Positions 1 to 10,325 of a stretch of DNA of 24,067 nucleotides are shown piece after piece. Numbering within the stretch: the stretch's first letter is position 1; each line of letters opens with the position of its first letter. This stretch comes from Trichomonas tenax (lineage: Eukaryota > Parabasalia > Trichomonadida > Trichomonadidae): NCBI GenBank assembly GCA_023091735.1, contig JALKBU010000803.1:1-24067 (forward strand). Reading direction: 5' to 3'. The notes beneath the pieces are model-generated. The model did no database searches, was not told the DNA's origin, and worked only from the letters and a program-made list of their open reading frames with translations. Position numbers and translations under genes: made by a program.

Positions 1-1318
1 AAGCTTTGGCCTCTTCGTCGGCCTTCACCTTTTCTCCAAGGTTCTGAAGCTGCTCCTGAAGCGCTTTGAGTGCTTCGTCTTGTTTGTTGTCTTTGTCTTC
101 GTTCGCATTAACTTTGTCTTCGAGAGCCTTAATTGCTTCGTTCTGTTTGTTATCGACATCATTGAGTTTGTTGTCGAAATCATCGAAGTTAAGCTGAAGA
201 TCGCGTGTCTTCACTGCACCCTGTTCCTCGAGTTCCTTAACTTTGTCTTCGAGAGCTTTGAGTGCTTCATCCTGCTGATTGTCTTTGTTTTCATTGTTCG
301 CAACGCGCTCTTCGAATGCCTTAATCGAGTCATTTTGCTTAGAAATGTCATCTTTGAGAGCATTGGCGTTTTCTTTGTCTTGATTCTCCAAATCATTAAT
401 CTTATCTTGGAGATTCTTGATATCTTCTGCGTTCTTGTTGTTCCTTTCGTCGTTTTCTTGTTGGTTCTTGTTGCTCTTATCGTCATTCTCTGCGATTTTG
501 TCATTGAGATTCTTAACCAAGTCGTTCAACGATTTGATCTCATCCTCATTGGCTTTTGCCTTCTCTTCGTTCGCATTGTCGCGGTCTTCTGTCGATTTCT
601 TCAAGTCGTCGAGTTGCTTTTGAAGATTATTGGAAACTTCGTCTTGATTCTGCATTTTGTCATTGAGCTTTGATATCTCCTCCGGATCCTCCTGATTCTG
701 CAATTCCTGGACTTTTGCTGCCAAAGCTGAGAATTTGGCATCATTTTCCTTTTGCTTTTCGTCGGCTATTTCCTGTTGTTTCTGGGCTTCATCTTCAAGC
801 TCTTTAATCTTATCCTCATTTTGTTTGATTTTCTCGTCTTCTTGGTTTAATTTGTCCTCGATAACATGAAACTCGTTATGAACATTTGTTATATTCTCAT
901 TGATGTTCGTTACGTTTTCATATACCTTTGATCGGACCTCTTCTAAAAGGGCTGTGTAATTGGCCTCTAAAATTATGACTCTGTCTGTTAATTTTTCAGA
1001 TGTGTCCTCATTGGCGTCACACTGTTCCCTTATGTCGCCCAAATACGTCTCAATGCAGTTGTTTACGATGTTCTTAAGCTCGACATGTTGAGCTTCGAGC
1101 ATTTCCTTGAACTTCATGAGCTCGTTATTAACATAGTTCCTCGAGTTCGTGAGTCCGTCCTGTAATTTGTCCATTTCTTCTAAATTCTGCTTAATCTTGA
1201 ACTCCACTTCCCGCAACTGCGTTTTGGAGTCGGATTTGCTCGTAAGCTGGACTACCGCCTTCTTAATGATCTTAAATTGGTTCTCTAACTCTACAATCCT
1301 CTCCTGGGTTTCAGACAT
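1..1318 (-). CDS. Long coiled-coil protein, N-terminal part (C-terminus beyond left edge)
   Basis: The reading frame is open from the ATG at 1318-1316 to the left edge, giving 439 codons with no stop, so the C-terminus is missing. The protein is almost wholly E, K, Q, N, D and L in heptad-like spacing, with no glycine- or proline-rich breaks and no signal peptide or membrane segment. The first 200 residues are a less regular coil. From about residue 200 on, short units such as KALEDKV, NEDKDNKQDEALKAL and NLQDKINDLENQDKEN recur, which points to internal duplication. This composition is typical of the large coiled-coil proteins of trichomonads, often named after viral inclusion proteins or myosin tails only because of low complexity. 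A structural or cytoskeletal role is inference. The ATG was chosen because it starts the coil and lies 21 bases after an Inr-like sequence. Codons are more GC-rich than the flanking DNA, which supports real coding. Confidence 0.85.
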   Translation of the reverse strand, partial: MSETQERIVELENQFKIIKKAVVQLTSKSDSKTQLREVEFKIKQNLEEMDKLQDGLTNSRNYVNNELMKFKEMLEAQHVELKNIVNNCIETYLGDIREQCDANEDTSEKLTDRVIILEANYTALLEEVRSKVYENVTNINENITNVHNEFHVIEDKLNQEDEKIKQNEDKIKELEDEAQKQQEIADEKQKENDAKFSALAAKVQELQNQEDPEEISKLNDKMQNQDEVSNNLQKQLDDLKKSTEDRDNANEEKAKANEDEIKSLNDLVKNLNDKIAENDDKSNKNQQENDERNNKNAEDIKNLQDKINDLENQDKENANALKDDISKQNDSIKAFEERVANNENKDNQQDEALKALEDKVKELEEQGAVKTRDLQLNFDDFDNKLNDVDNKQNEAIKALEDKVNANEDKDNKQDEALKALQEQLQNLGEKVKADEEAKA

Positions 1319-1327
1319 CGCGAATTT

Positions 1328-1341
1328 TAATAAAAAAATGA
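1328..1341 (-). promoter_or_regulatory. Inr-like initiator of the coiled-coil gene
   Basis: On the minus strand this reads TCATTTTTTTATTA, close to the trichomonad initiator TCA-Y-T-W-Y-TCATTA. Taking the A of TCA (1339) as the transcript start gives a 5' leader of about 21 bases, within the short range known for trichomonads. Confidence 0.5.
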
Positions 1342-3911
1342 ACCGTTGACTTTTGTTTAATTGTAAAGTTTATTTGAATAACAGATGCTATATTCGCCGA
1401 AATATGCCATATTTTTAAATTATTTTGTTGATAATTTTGAATGCAATTATGAAAAGATTGATGTTAAAAATATATGTAAATAATCATGAAAAGTGACATA
1501 ATTTTATATTTTTATGCAAATTTATTTCGCGTTTAAACGGAAACCCATCTCTCCTGGTAAAGGATTGGGTCGTTTTGTGTACGAATGAGAAGTTTGCTGT
1601 CTTTTTTATTTGATCAAAATTGTCTTCTAATCAATTTGCGTTTCTCACCATCAAAATATTGATAACTCCACAAGGTTAATGGATCTGATGAGAAATTAAT
1701 GGCTTGGGAGTTTTCAATACTTTGTTTTTTCATAAAATGAATCCTATGACAAAATTGAGTTGAGATTCGTATAACAAAGGACTCTTCTCTTGTAACACAT
1801 AGGGATTCAGGTTGATTAATATTAATATCGTCAAGTCAAGAAATATTCTTCAAAAATGAACATGATACTCTATCTCAAGCAGTCCATTTCCGTGCCTTCA
1901 ATACAATCGTATCAATCACGATAGTCTATCTTTACACGATTTTATGCAAAACTTTTATCGAAGCTAAAACAAGGTATTCAAGTGCTAACACATAGATTTC
2001 TGATGCAATTATCAAATACCTTTCATGTTCTTATACAGATATCTCAAAATAATCAAAGATAATCACGAAATTAGCAAAAAATATAAGGAAATTGTTTATT
2101 TACGTTTTTAAAGTAAAATATTTAAATTCGTTAATACTCAGCGTATATAGAGCAGTGCTATGATGTTTACGAGGCTATATTGCTTGATATATTTTTTATC
2201 AAAAATATTATTTCGAAAACTTTGCAAAGCAGTAACAAATCTGATGAGTTCTGTTGGTTTTGAAAAATAAAAGTTTACCCGGTTTCAGAATACTTCAGCC
2301 ACAGGTCTAAAGCAGGAGGTGTCAGGAATTTTGATTAAAGTTTGGTTGTTAGAAACATTGCTGGTGCGTTTTTCCCTTTTTTGAGTCACCTTTCTGTAAA
2401 CAACATTTTTAGTGTCACCATTGAATAAAAATGGTGAATGTTGAATTGTGTTGTAATGGTTTAGTTAATGCTAAAGGTTATATATGCCATTGGTTCGACT
2501 CATGGAAAGCCTTTTTATTTTTTTTTTTTCTTTTTCTTTTTGTTGAAAAAAAAAATATTTTAAATTCCATTAAATGCATTATATATAAGATATACATGGT
2601 ATAGTGATGTCAAAAAATACCATATCTTGCTCATCCGGCAGGAAAATTATAGATTGAAATTTATTATTAGTTCATTTATCATGCTTTTAATTGAATATCA
2701 TTTCTCCATAGTTAGTGGATACTATTTATATTATTAGTTAGAATGACTCAAATATGCTGAAAAAATTTCTTTGATGAAAACAAAAAATTTATATTTTTCA
2801 AACATTTAAGATGGAGAAAATGAAATCCGAATAATAACTTGGATTTTATAATTATTACATAATGAATGCTGATTGAGCAAATCGCTAAAATAGACATTTT
2901 CATTTTTTTTTTCATTCATTTTTGAAAAACGTTAGATTAAGGAGTATTACATAGTGAAAATGTTCCACATTATGAAAATATTTAATTTCAAATAAATCCA
3001 ATGAATTACATTAAAGTTTTTACTAAGATCTGATATGATAATATATTTATACATTACTTTAGTAGTTATAATTAAGCAGATGATTCCTCGTATGATACTA
3101 ATAACAATGAGAGAATTAAATTTACATGAATAAGCGTATTCATTATTATTTTGTTAAAATCATCAGTGAAATTTCAACGTTTTGTTGGATTTGATTGATG
3201 TTCTGTGTATGGAAGTGCTAGAATTCGCCTGTATTTTGCGATTCTGCATTCAAATATGAGAAATTATTGTTTTTCGTGATTGAATAATTTTGGACCTAAA
3301 GTTGTTAACGGTATGATAATATTTTTATTACAGAAGTGGATAGTGTATACAATTTATTTGGAGAACTTGAAGTCACAATTAATGATCATCGTATGAATTT
3401 CTGAGATATGAAGAAATTACGTAATTTATGAGCTGATTTTTTGAAGTTTATTGGTACTCATGTATTGCATAGCATGCGTTAATTCATGCGGAAAAGCCTC
3501 AGCTAGCAGTTTACATATGAGTTTGGGGTAAACAGCGTTGAACCATCCATTAAAAAATGAATCTGACAATATGACATGTAAACATCCAAAAAGGCAGGGG
3601 GAGTGGTTTTTTGGTTTTTGATATAAATGTATTTGCAAAATGTGACAAAAATTTAACGTCTTAAAATTCATTTTACAAAAAAAAAGTTTCACGTCTTATC
3701 TTATTTGTTGATGTGTGAGATCTGTCTTTATGCACAAAAGTGTATCAAAGATGGATTTGATTCTATCATTACGTATAATGGATAGCAAATACAAGCTTGT
3801 TCATTCAATTTGATTCAATTACCTGATATTTTTTTCGATCAGTATAAAAAGATGACGCAGAAAAAAAGATGTCGAATTATCCGTTGATTTTTGATCTTAA
3901 CAAGATTATGG
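1342..3911. other. AT-rich intergenic desert
   Basis: No convincing gene is seen in 2.6 kb. The longest open frame (3426-3692, minus, 88 codons) matches no family I know and has no Inr. There are poly-T and poly-A runs near 2516-2562. A solitary TCATGAAAAGTGACAT at about 1485-1500 is identical to part of the terminal repeat of the element at 21834-22173, so it may be an element remnant. A small hairpin (CACCATT / AATGGTG) lies near 2417-2438. Confidence 0.6.
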
Positions 3912-6254
3912 ATGAAAAAAAATCAAATTAATCAACAACTATGGGACAATATGTTTAAATTGCAAAACTGACAGAAAATCTATGTTAGCTTGGATGAATA
4001 TAAAGGTATTATTAATTTATGTAAACTCATTCATGCAAAAAAAATATTATATCTCATTGAAAAGCCATTAGGAAATGCAAATTATTCAAAGAAGTATTAA
4101 AGGAATATCCAAATGGACAGAATCTATTAAAAAGATCAGAAGAGCTCTCAAAATTCAATTGCAAAGAAAAGATCATGATATTCCGGATGATGTTCCTCAA
4201 GTTTATTATGATATATTTCAAAATCCCAACGAAATAGATTATTCTTGCTCAGATGTGCTATGTGGAATGAAGCCATTTGCCTTTGCTGCAGCTTTAAATA
4301 ACACAAATGTTGTTCGTAGATATAAAGAAAACGAATTCTTTCCAATAGAAGATTTTGATTTTGATTTATCTGTCGCAGCAATATATGATCAGTATGAAAC
4401 TTTTAAAATTCTTTGGGATGAATTCGATGATTACGAAAGAGAGCCATATTTAGATCTTTATATTTCATCTGTTCTTGGAGGTAATCATAAAATAGTTAAA
4501 CTGGTAGAAGAATCACACGGTTACTTAGAAAGTTTTGTCATATTTGCATCAATGATGTTATTCACTGAATGCAAAGACGATTATTTGGAGATAATTAAGA
4601 AGCTTATTAAGGTGCCTTAAGAGCTTTATGTTATCGACGGTTACAACAAATGCGCAATAGAATATTTATTTGATAGCATTAGCTATTTACCAAGAGATAT
4701 AATTCAGACAAAGAAACTAAAGAATCTAGAAAAGCAATTTATTCAAGGTTACGAAAGCAAATATAAAAGCAAAACGAAAGAAAAATTTAAAAGAATATTG
4801 CTTAATGAGACAGACGAAAGGAAAGTTGAATCGTTAATTTATTTCATGCAAGCTTCTAACATTGAAATATATGATCCAATTCTTTTAGATGCAAAGTCAA
4901 GCAAAGTAATTACATATTTAATGAAATCAAAAAATATCAATTCAATTATGATGCAATTATGTTTGGGTGATAATAATCATCAAAGAATTCTCGCTTTATT
5001 AAATGCAGGCTATGATGTCAATACAACATTTCATTATGATAACAAGAATGCAACAATTTTCTCTTTTTTGGCAAGTTACAACAGAACATATGAATTAAGT
5101 ATAATTCTTGATTATGTTTCCCAAAAGAATACAAATATTGATGATGCAATTAAAACAAAAATTAAAGTCAACAGTGCCGAATTATATAATTTGTTCTGCA
5201 AGAAATACAAATAATATAAATTTGATATAATTTCGAAAATCAAAGATCAAAAAGTATTTGATGATAGTGAAGTCGAAGTTGTTAAACAAAAAGTAGAAAG
5301 TGTTATCCGTGAATCAAAGAACCAACAAAAAGATTCATTTCAATATTTTGTTAAAGCAGATAGAAAAGAAACATTAAATATTGTTCGAAGTCCTGACTTT
5401 GACATCAATTATGTTGATCCAGTGACAGGAGACACTCCAGAAATTTGGGCTGCAACATGAAATATATCCAATGTCCTTCAAGCACTGATAGATAAAAAGT
5501 GTGACCTTAGAATGAGAAATAAGAAAAACAAAACTGCGGCAAGCAGTGCTGTTTTAAGCAATTTGTTGCAAACATATGAATTAATACTTCGAAATTGGAA
5601 AATATCAAACTTGATGATATCAGAGACCTGCTGAAAGAGTGCTGTGATAAATCAGATGTTAAATTTATTTCCAAAGCTTATCAATATTATGGGGAAACTT
5701 CCGCAATTTAATGCAGCCATTAAATCAGGAACACCCGAATATCTGCATCAAGCAGCTCAAAATGGGAACTTAGATGTTGTTAGATTTCTTCTGGACAAGC
5801 TTAATATCCCTATTGACTCTCTTGATCAAAAAATGAAACACCTTTATTTTCTGCAATTCATGCAACGAAGGAGGAAGTTGTTAAAGAGTTAATCAAAAGA
5901 AAATGCAATATTAACCATATATCTAGTGAAGGAAAGACGCCATCATTCAAAGCAATAGAGTCCACAAATCGTGGAATTATCAATCTCATCATCCAAGCAG
6001 GCACAGATCCGAATCTCGGTGTCGATAAATCTGAGAATGGAATTCAATCTGCGTTTATATTTGCTGTCAATAAGATTGACAAAGAAACAATTAGGTTGCT
6101 TCATGATCAAGGAAAACTCGACTTGAGTAACAATTTCAATGGAGCAACACCTATAAAATATATAGAACAAAAGATTAATAGTCCAGATTTCTACAAGAAG
6201 AAAAAAGACCTTGAAGAGATTCATAGAATGGTCTCTGAAAGGTTTTTGCAGTGA
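3912..6254 (+). pseudogene. Ankyrin-repeat protein pseudogene
   Basis: This is a decayed gene of about 780 codons. Translated pieces read as one protein only if the frame changes: an N-terminal piece from an ATG at 3912, a long piece in the frame of 4075-5590, a short piece at about 5592-5700, the first frame again to about 5826, then a last piece to the TGA at 6252-6254. In-frame stops lie at 3969-3971, 4618-4620, 5212-5214 and 5458-5460, with frameshifts near 4095, 5590, 5705 and in the A6 run at about 5826. The C-terminal part has clear ankyrin units: a TPEYLHQAAQNGNLDVVRFLL unit, split here as TPEYLHQAAQ and NGNLDVVRFLL, then NETPLFSAIHA followed by EEVVKELI, then EGKTPSFKAIE. The N-terminal half is helical and ankyrin-like, resembling the large trichomonad/Entamoeba ankyrin families. 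Breaks are spread along the gene, so this is old decay rather than one sequencing error. The exact start is uncertain. Confidence 0.85.
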
Positions 6255-6377
6255 TGTCATTTGATCAAACCTCTAATTTAATTTTATATTTTTATATCTT
6301 TGTTTGTAATGTGATAAAAATTCGATTTTAGCCATTTTAAGCTGTAATAAAGTGTGTGGTCGCTAAATATTCAAATA

Positions 6378-6390
6378 TCATTTTCCTTAA
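6378..6390 (+). promoter_or_regulatory. Inr-like initiator of the dUTPase gene
   Basis: The sequence TCATTTTCCTTAA matches the trichomonad Inr pattern at most positions. Its A (6380) lies 29 bases before the dUTPase ATG at 6409. Confidence 0.55.
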
Positions 6391-6408
6391 CGTACAGTAA
6401 AAAATATC

Positions 6409-7122
6409 ATGTGCGAAAATAAAGACCTTTGCGTGATTGCTTCGTCGATTAAGATCGATAGTACTATTCCTGTTGTTGTAACTGCACAAGTGAGCGAAGA
6501 AATTGCGAAGAGAATCAACTATATTCCGTTAAAGATCAAACCAATTGTCGAAGATAACGAATTGAAGTGGGTTGGTGCAGATGGCTTGTTCCTTGTCGAG
6601 TCGTTGTGGGAATACATCCAGCAAACACAGAATATCTCAAAGACATTCGCACAATCTTACGGAAAAATTTGGGCAGACTTGAGAAAGACACCGACAACAC
6701 TCCAAGTCGCAAAGATCATCCCAGAAGCGATCATCCCGTCGAAGGCTCATCCACTTGACACAGGCTATGACATCAGTGTCGTTCGCGTCGTAAAGGAGAA
6801 CTTTGGACCGGGAGTGACACTTTACGGCACAGGCCTTATTGTTCGCCCACCGGACGGCTACTACATCGACATGGTTGCGAGGTCCTCTCTCTGTAAGAGC
6901 GGCTATTTCGTGGCAAACTGTGTTGGCATCATTGATGCTCAGTACAGAGGTGAATTATGTGTTCCTCTCGCTAAAATAAGCCCAGATGTTAAGCCTCTCG
7001 AGCTGCCAGCAAGAATTGGACAAATTGTTATTCGCGAACTTCATGTTTGTGATATCGAAGAAGTTGCTGATATTAATACAACAGCTCGTGGAACTGGTGG
7101 ATTTGGTTCCTCCGGCAAGTAA
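6409..7122 (+). CDS. DUT: dUTPase (deoxyuridine triphosphate nucleotidohydrolase) with N-terminal extension
   Basis: This 237-residue protein should hydrolyse dUTP to dUMP and pyrophosphate, keeping uracil out of DNA and supplying dUMP for thymidylate synthesis. All five trimeric-dUTPase motifs are present in order: AHPLDTGYDI (113-122), ARSSL (157-161), GIIDAQYRGE with the catalytic-water aspartate (173-182), PARIGQ (200-205) and the C-terminal RGTGGFGSSG (227-236). The enzyme therefore looks intact and is expected to be a homotrimer. Residues 1 to about 110 are an extension not found in the usual 140-170-residue enzyme. It has no obvious targeting or membrane signal and I do not recognise it. 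The ATG follows an Inr-like sequence by 29 bases, and the stop is TAA in a TAAAA context, matching the trichomonad UAAA poly(A) signal. Codon use is more GC-rich than the flanks. A viral or bacterial source is possible but not shown. Confidence 0.92.
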   Translation: MCENKDLCVIASSIKIDSTIPVVVTAQVSEEIAKRINYIPLKIKPIVEDNELKWVGADGLFLVESLWEYIQQTQNISKTFAQSYGKIWADLRKTPTTLQVAKIIPEAIIPSKAHPLDTGYDISVVRVVKENFGPGVTLYGTGLIVRPPDGYYIDMVARSSLCKSGYFVANCVGIIDAQYRGELCVPLAKISPDVKPLELPARIGQIVIRELHVCDIEEVADINTTARGTGGFGSSGK

Positions 7123-7195
7123 AATTATTTATTTTTTCTTTTCAGTCACAAAATATCATCAAAAATATTTTTAAAACCATAGTCAATATGATTAA

Positions 7196-7242
7196 ATATT
7201 CTTTTCTTTCATATAATAGATCTCATATTCTTTTCTTTCATA
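7196..7242. repeat. 18-bp direct repeat pair
   Basis: ATATTCTTTTCTTTCATA occurs at 7196-7213 and again, identical, at 7225-7242, a 29-bp offset. It is pyrimidine-rich and lies in the 3' flank of the dUTPase gene. Confidence 0.75.
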
Positions 7243-7394
7243 GTTGATTTATTGAAATATTATTCATTTTTTCAAAAATTCAAGTTTGATCTATGGAAGT
7301 TAAAATTTATATTGAAATACTTGTAGGTATTCATTTTGTAATGTGAAGAATGTTGATTGTCGATGAAAAATATGAGATTTTAAAAGAGGAGAAG

Positions 7395-7428
7395 ACAAAC
7401 TATACCGAAAATTTTTGGTATAGTTTGT
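7395..7428. repeat. 34-bp palindrome
   Basis: ACAAACTATACC at 7395-7406 pairs perfectly with GGTATAGTTTGT at 7417-7428 around a short A/T centre. It lies 270 bases after the dUTPase stop. It could be a terminator hairpin or a cruciform; nothing shows which. Confidence 0.8.
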
Positions 7429-7894
7429 AGTTTTGGGGAAGGAAGATGCTTAGAGGAATTTCTAAACAGCCATTATCATAGACCGTTTCTTCTGATGAAT
7501 CTATTGGGTTTTGAGTGAATTTTATAAACTATATTGGAATCAAAATATCAAAATATGAGATTCCGACTTGATTTTGCAATATTAAGGAAATAGCTTTTGC
7601 TTGTTGTGTGTTACATGATCAAGGGTTTAAATTCCTCCAAACACAATTTTTCAAGATTATCGGATCTCTGCATAATGGCTCATGTCGTTATTCTTCGATT
7701 CAATCAGTGTTGTCAGATACTATTTGATGTGTTTAATATGCAAGTAATGTGTTTAATTCCATATGTAGAAAAAGATGTAGATTTCAAAGCATTATTTTGA
7801 CAAATCAAGATTTGAAGAGGGATATCAAACTGTTGAATAGATATATGAATATTATATAGTGTGTATAATAGATAGAAATAATTCAACAAAAATA

Positions 7895-8174
7895 TATCGC
7901 TGTATTGTCGAGATATACTCTAAATTAATAACTCAAAAGTGACTGAATACCGATGTGTTATTTGGAGTGCATCACATCAAGAAGATCATAAGCAGCGTAT
8001 CAGTTATTATATTCATATACTATAGTACTGGCATATACTTTTGCATCGTGTTGTATATTGCTGTATATTGTTGTTGCCTTTGTATAAATATTTGTACTAA
8101 TGTACATTCACCCGATTCTAGAATTATTGTGATTTCTTAATCCATGAAATTGTGTGTATTTAAGAAGGATACAT
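7895..8174 (+). repeat. Left terminal inverted repeat of the 3.2-kb element
   Basis: It begins TATCGCTGTATTGTCGAG and is identical to the reverse complement of 10799-11072 through 8168, then continues with one mismatch to about 8174. The open frame inside it (61 codons) starts at GTG, not ATG, and has no similarity I know, so it is not called a gene. Confidence 0.9.
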
Positions 8175-8310
8175 ACCTTGAAACCTTTGACTACATTCTG
8201 CCACAGGACCTTTGTGATAACAATTCAAAAGTATTCAAACATAGCGTAAACTTTTGAAATAAAAATATAATTTATTCAATTTGATCTGATATTGATTTTG
8301 GGTTCCCCTT

Positions 8311-8970
8311 TTTTTCTCGTTGACCTTTTTGAGTTTTGCGATTTTTAACGAGTAAACCCCCTTCCTGGACGAATCCGATGAAATATTTATGTGCTTTTTG
8401 GGGGTGCTGATTCTAGTGGTGCGATCTGTTTCATGATCTTAGCAAGGTATTACTTAATCATGATATGATTACAAACAGATATCCATTACAAATCATTAAT
8501 GGGCTTCTGTTATGAATCTATTTGATGATTATAACAACTACGTCTCACTATTATAGCGTTTGATCGCTTATTTTTGCAAGAGTTCCCCTAGAAAAATCAA
8601 AAAATAGAAAAGAAAAAATATGCTACGCGCAGGAGTCAAACGGCATTCCTTTACCCATACATTAAGAATACCTACGTTATGCTACCTCAAATTCACACAA
8701 AATTTGCTCATTGGTAACATTACATATCACATTTTCGACTTTACATGACAAATGTCAGATAATAAGTGTCGAAAATAGTGACTTTCGTTATTTTACATGT
8801 CGAAATCCGCTGAAATCTCATGGAGACATAGAGATCCTCAAGTTAAATAGACAAGCAAATGCTATTCACATACTCAGCACCCTTGAAAAGCACGTAAATT
8901 TCTTCTCAGTTTGGCTTGATAGGGGTGTTTACTCGTAAAAAATCGCAAAAAAGTCAACGGGGAAAAAAAT
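8311..8970. repeat. Nested element bounded by ~50-bp imperfect inverted repeats
   Basis: About 8311-8362 and 8923-8970 are imperfect inverted copies. Both contain, in opposite orientation, GTTTACTCGT, then AAAATCGCAAAA, then GTCAACG next to an A run. The interior holds a tRNA-like relic (8613-8684) and a small hairpin with ATTTTCGAC / GTCGAAAAT arms near 8731-8777. It looks like an old MITE inserted in the larger element. Confidence 0.6.
8613..8690 (-). other. tRNA-like relic with A box, B box and T-run (copy 1)
   Basis: On the minus strand an A-box-like TAGCATAACGT (8684-8674, one mismatch to TRGYNNARNNG) is followed by a B-box-like CGTTTGACTCC (8642-8632). The tRNA-type 3' end CTGCGCGTAGCA comes next, then a T run (8618-8613). 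The span from the A-box T to the last A is 64 nt, near the 66 nt of a tRNA. The acceptor and D stems do not pair, so it is not a functional tRNA. A second copy lies at 22588-22672. Confidence 0.45.
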
Positions 8971-9070
8971 TCAACACCTTTATGAAATCCATCGTAAAAT
9001 ACGGAATAGCTCCTGGAAAAAAATTCAACCCTAACATTCAATGGAAAATTGTCACGTATACCCAAAGTTA

Positions 9071-9590
9071 TCATGAAAAAGTGACATAAAAGCGATATTA
9101 TTTGACATGTAAAGTTGTCATAATCTCTGGTTTTATGCGTCAAAATCGCGTCTTACGGGAAGAACTGGGGACTACATTGACACAGGTACCACGCATGTTA
9201 GTAGCTAAACTCACAGATCTTCCTTTCATACGCCATCATTAATAAATCAAAGATTTCCACTTCAGAATGCCTCTGAAGAGCAAAATTAAATGCTTGATTG
9301 GGACTTGTAGCCAAGTTGCTAGCAATCCAGTCCACAGTTCTTCCTTTCAGAAGCATTCTGTAAAGTAAATCGCTGATTATTTCGAAGATCGAGTCTGAAA
9401 GGAAGAACTGTGGACTGGATTGCTAGCATTTTGGCCACCAGTGCCAATGAAGCACTTAATTTTTCTTTTCAAAGTAAGTTTAAACAAATATAGGATATCA
9501 TTCTTCCAATAAAAATTTATAATCACATGCCACGTAAATATTTATATGTCAAATATGCATGTTTACATGTCAGATAACATCACTTTTTCG
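9071..9590. repeat. Nested element with short inverted ends (Inr-like plus ACATGTAAA motif)
   Basis: The left end (9071-9113) has TCATGAAAAAGTGACAT, a spacer and TTGACATGTAAAG. The right end (9562-9590) has the same parts inverted: TTTACATGTCAGATAACATC then ACTTTTTC. The element encloses the 33-bp-arm hairpin at 9318-9427 and a degenerate relative of it near 9157-9235. The ends resemble those of 21834-22173, so both may belong to one dispersed family. Confidence 0.5.
9318..9427. repeat. Hairpin 1: perfect 33-bp arms
   Basis: The arm at 9318-9350 (begins GCTAGCAATCCAGTCC) is the exact reverse complement of 9395-9427, with a 44-base loop. A degenerate version of the same arms lies about 160 bases upstream (GGGAAGAACTGGGGAC at about 9159 and ACAGATCTTCCTTTC at about 9213). 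Confidence 0.9.
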
Positions 9591-9672
9591 GGGATTATCC
9601 GTGAAGAACTAGTGGTCATTCGTTCAAGAATTCCCAAGTTCTTCGATTTTCTTGCAATTCCCTCACAATCAA

Positions 9673-9744
9673 GGCATCAACAGTCAGCAAGCCACAAATA
9701 TGAAGCTTATCTTCGTGCATCATGGTTTGTTGACTGTTGATGCC
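9673..9744. repeat. Hairpin 2: 18-bp arms
   Basis: GGCATCAACAGTCAGCAA (9673-9690) pairs with 9727-9744 at 17 of 18 positions, with a 36-base loop. Confidence 0.85.
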
Positions 9745-9793
9745 ATCGATATTTGCTCAGATCTAGCTAATTCGACTTTATTTTACAAATCTA

Positions 9794-9864
9794 CATTTTC
9801 TACGACTCTCTGAGGTTCCTAAGACACAAGGCTACGCGTGAACTTCAGAGAGTCGTAGAAAATG
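9794..9864. repeat. Hairpin 3: 25-bp arms
   Basis: The arm at 9794-9818 (begins CATTTTCTACGACTCTC) pairs with 9840-9864 at 24 of 25 positions, with a 21-base loop. Confidence 0.9.
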
Positions 9865-9905
9865 CGATAAATCCATATTCTCCATTTATCGATCCACATT
9901 ACTCG

Positions 9906-9978
9906 CTTTAGTTGTCTGATAACATGACAAACAGATAGATTATGCACACAAGCTTATCATGTTATTAGACAACTAAAG
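9906..9978. repeat. Hairpin 4: ~22-bp arms
   Basis: CTTTAGTTGTCTGATAACAT (from 9906) pairs with 9957-9978 with one mismatch over about 22 bases, loop about 29 bases. Confidence 0.88.
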
Positions 9979-10014
9979 TTATTGTCGATTTAAAATTCTC
10001 CGTTTATAGATACT

Positions 10015-10098
10015 ATCAAAAATGATCAATTTCTGGCACATATTCTTCAAACAATTGCTGTTCTGGAGAGTTTTTACTAGAAATTGATCATTTTTGAT
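10015..10098. repeat. Hairpin 5: perfect 20-bp arms, related copy at 18487-18553
   Basis: ATCAAAAATGATCAATTTCT (10015-10034) is the exact reverse complement of 10079-10098, with a 44-base loop. About 90 bases over this hairpin align without gaps to a segment at about 18484-18574 in the second island. The minus-strand translations of both also align (INSIKNDQFLVKTLQN and INIIKNDRFLAQTLKN), so it may derive from a coding sequence. Confidence 0.85.
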
Positions 10099-10224
10099 GG
10101 AATTTATGTTTTTTGGATAAATTATCGACTTCTGGCACCAGCAAACACTAAAATTACATCGACAGAGCACACGCATTCGATGAATACCCAACATAATGAA
10201 ATGTAGCGTCCAGCTATATTTCAC

Positions 10225-10325
10225 GATCAAATATCAGTGAGAAAGACGTGCTTCCTGCCCATTTTCTTCAACGTAGCGATGTATGATATGAGCAAGAAGC
10301 ACGTCATTTTCAATGATATTTGATC
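10225..10325. repeat. Hairpin 6: 34-nt arms, 5 mismatches
   Basis: 10225-10258 (begins GATCAAATATCAGTGAG) pairs with 10292-10325 at 29 of 34 positions, with a 33-base loop. After it, to 10792, I see only AT-rich sequence with minor palindromes. Confidence 0.85.

Larger units (their letters stand above)
7123..7894. other. AT-rich intergenic region
   Basis: No gene is seen. The region holds the 3' flank of the dUTPase gene (T-rich to about 7145), an 18-bp direct repeat at 7196-7242 and a strong palindrome at 7395-7428. Confidence 0.6.

Noticed and set aside
80..673. Open frames of 197, 97 and 68 codons over the left end
   Set aside because: They are shadows of the minus-strand coiled-coil gene, whose frame is open through the whole stretch.
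3426..3692. 88-codon minus-strand frame
   Set aside because: No recognised family, no Inr, low coding character; left as unassigned in the desert.
7955..8140. 61-codon frame, repeated identically at 10827-11012
   Set aside because: It starts with GTG, and its identity in two places is explained by the terminal inverted repeats.
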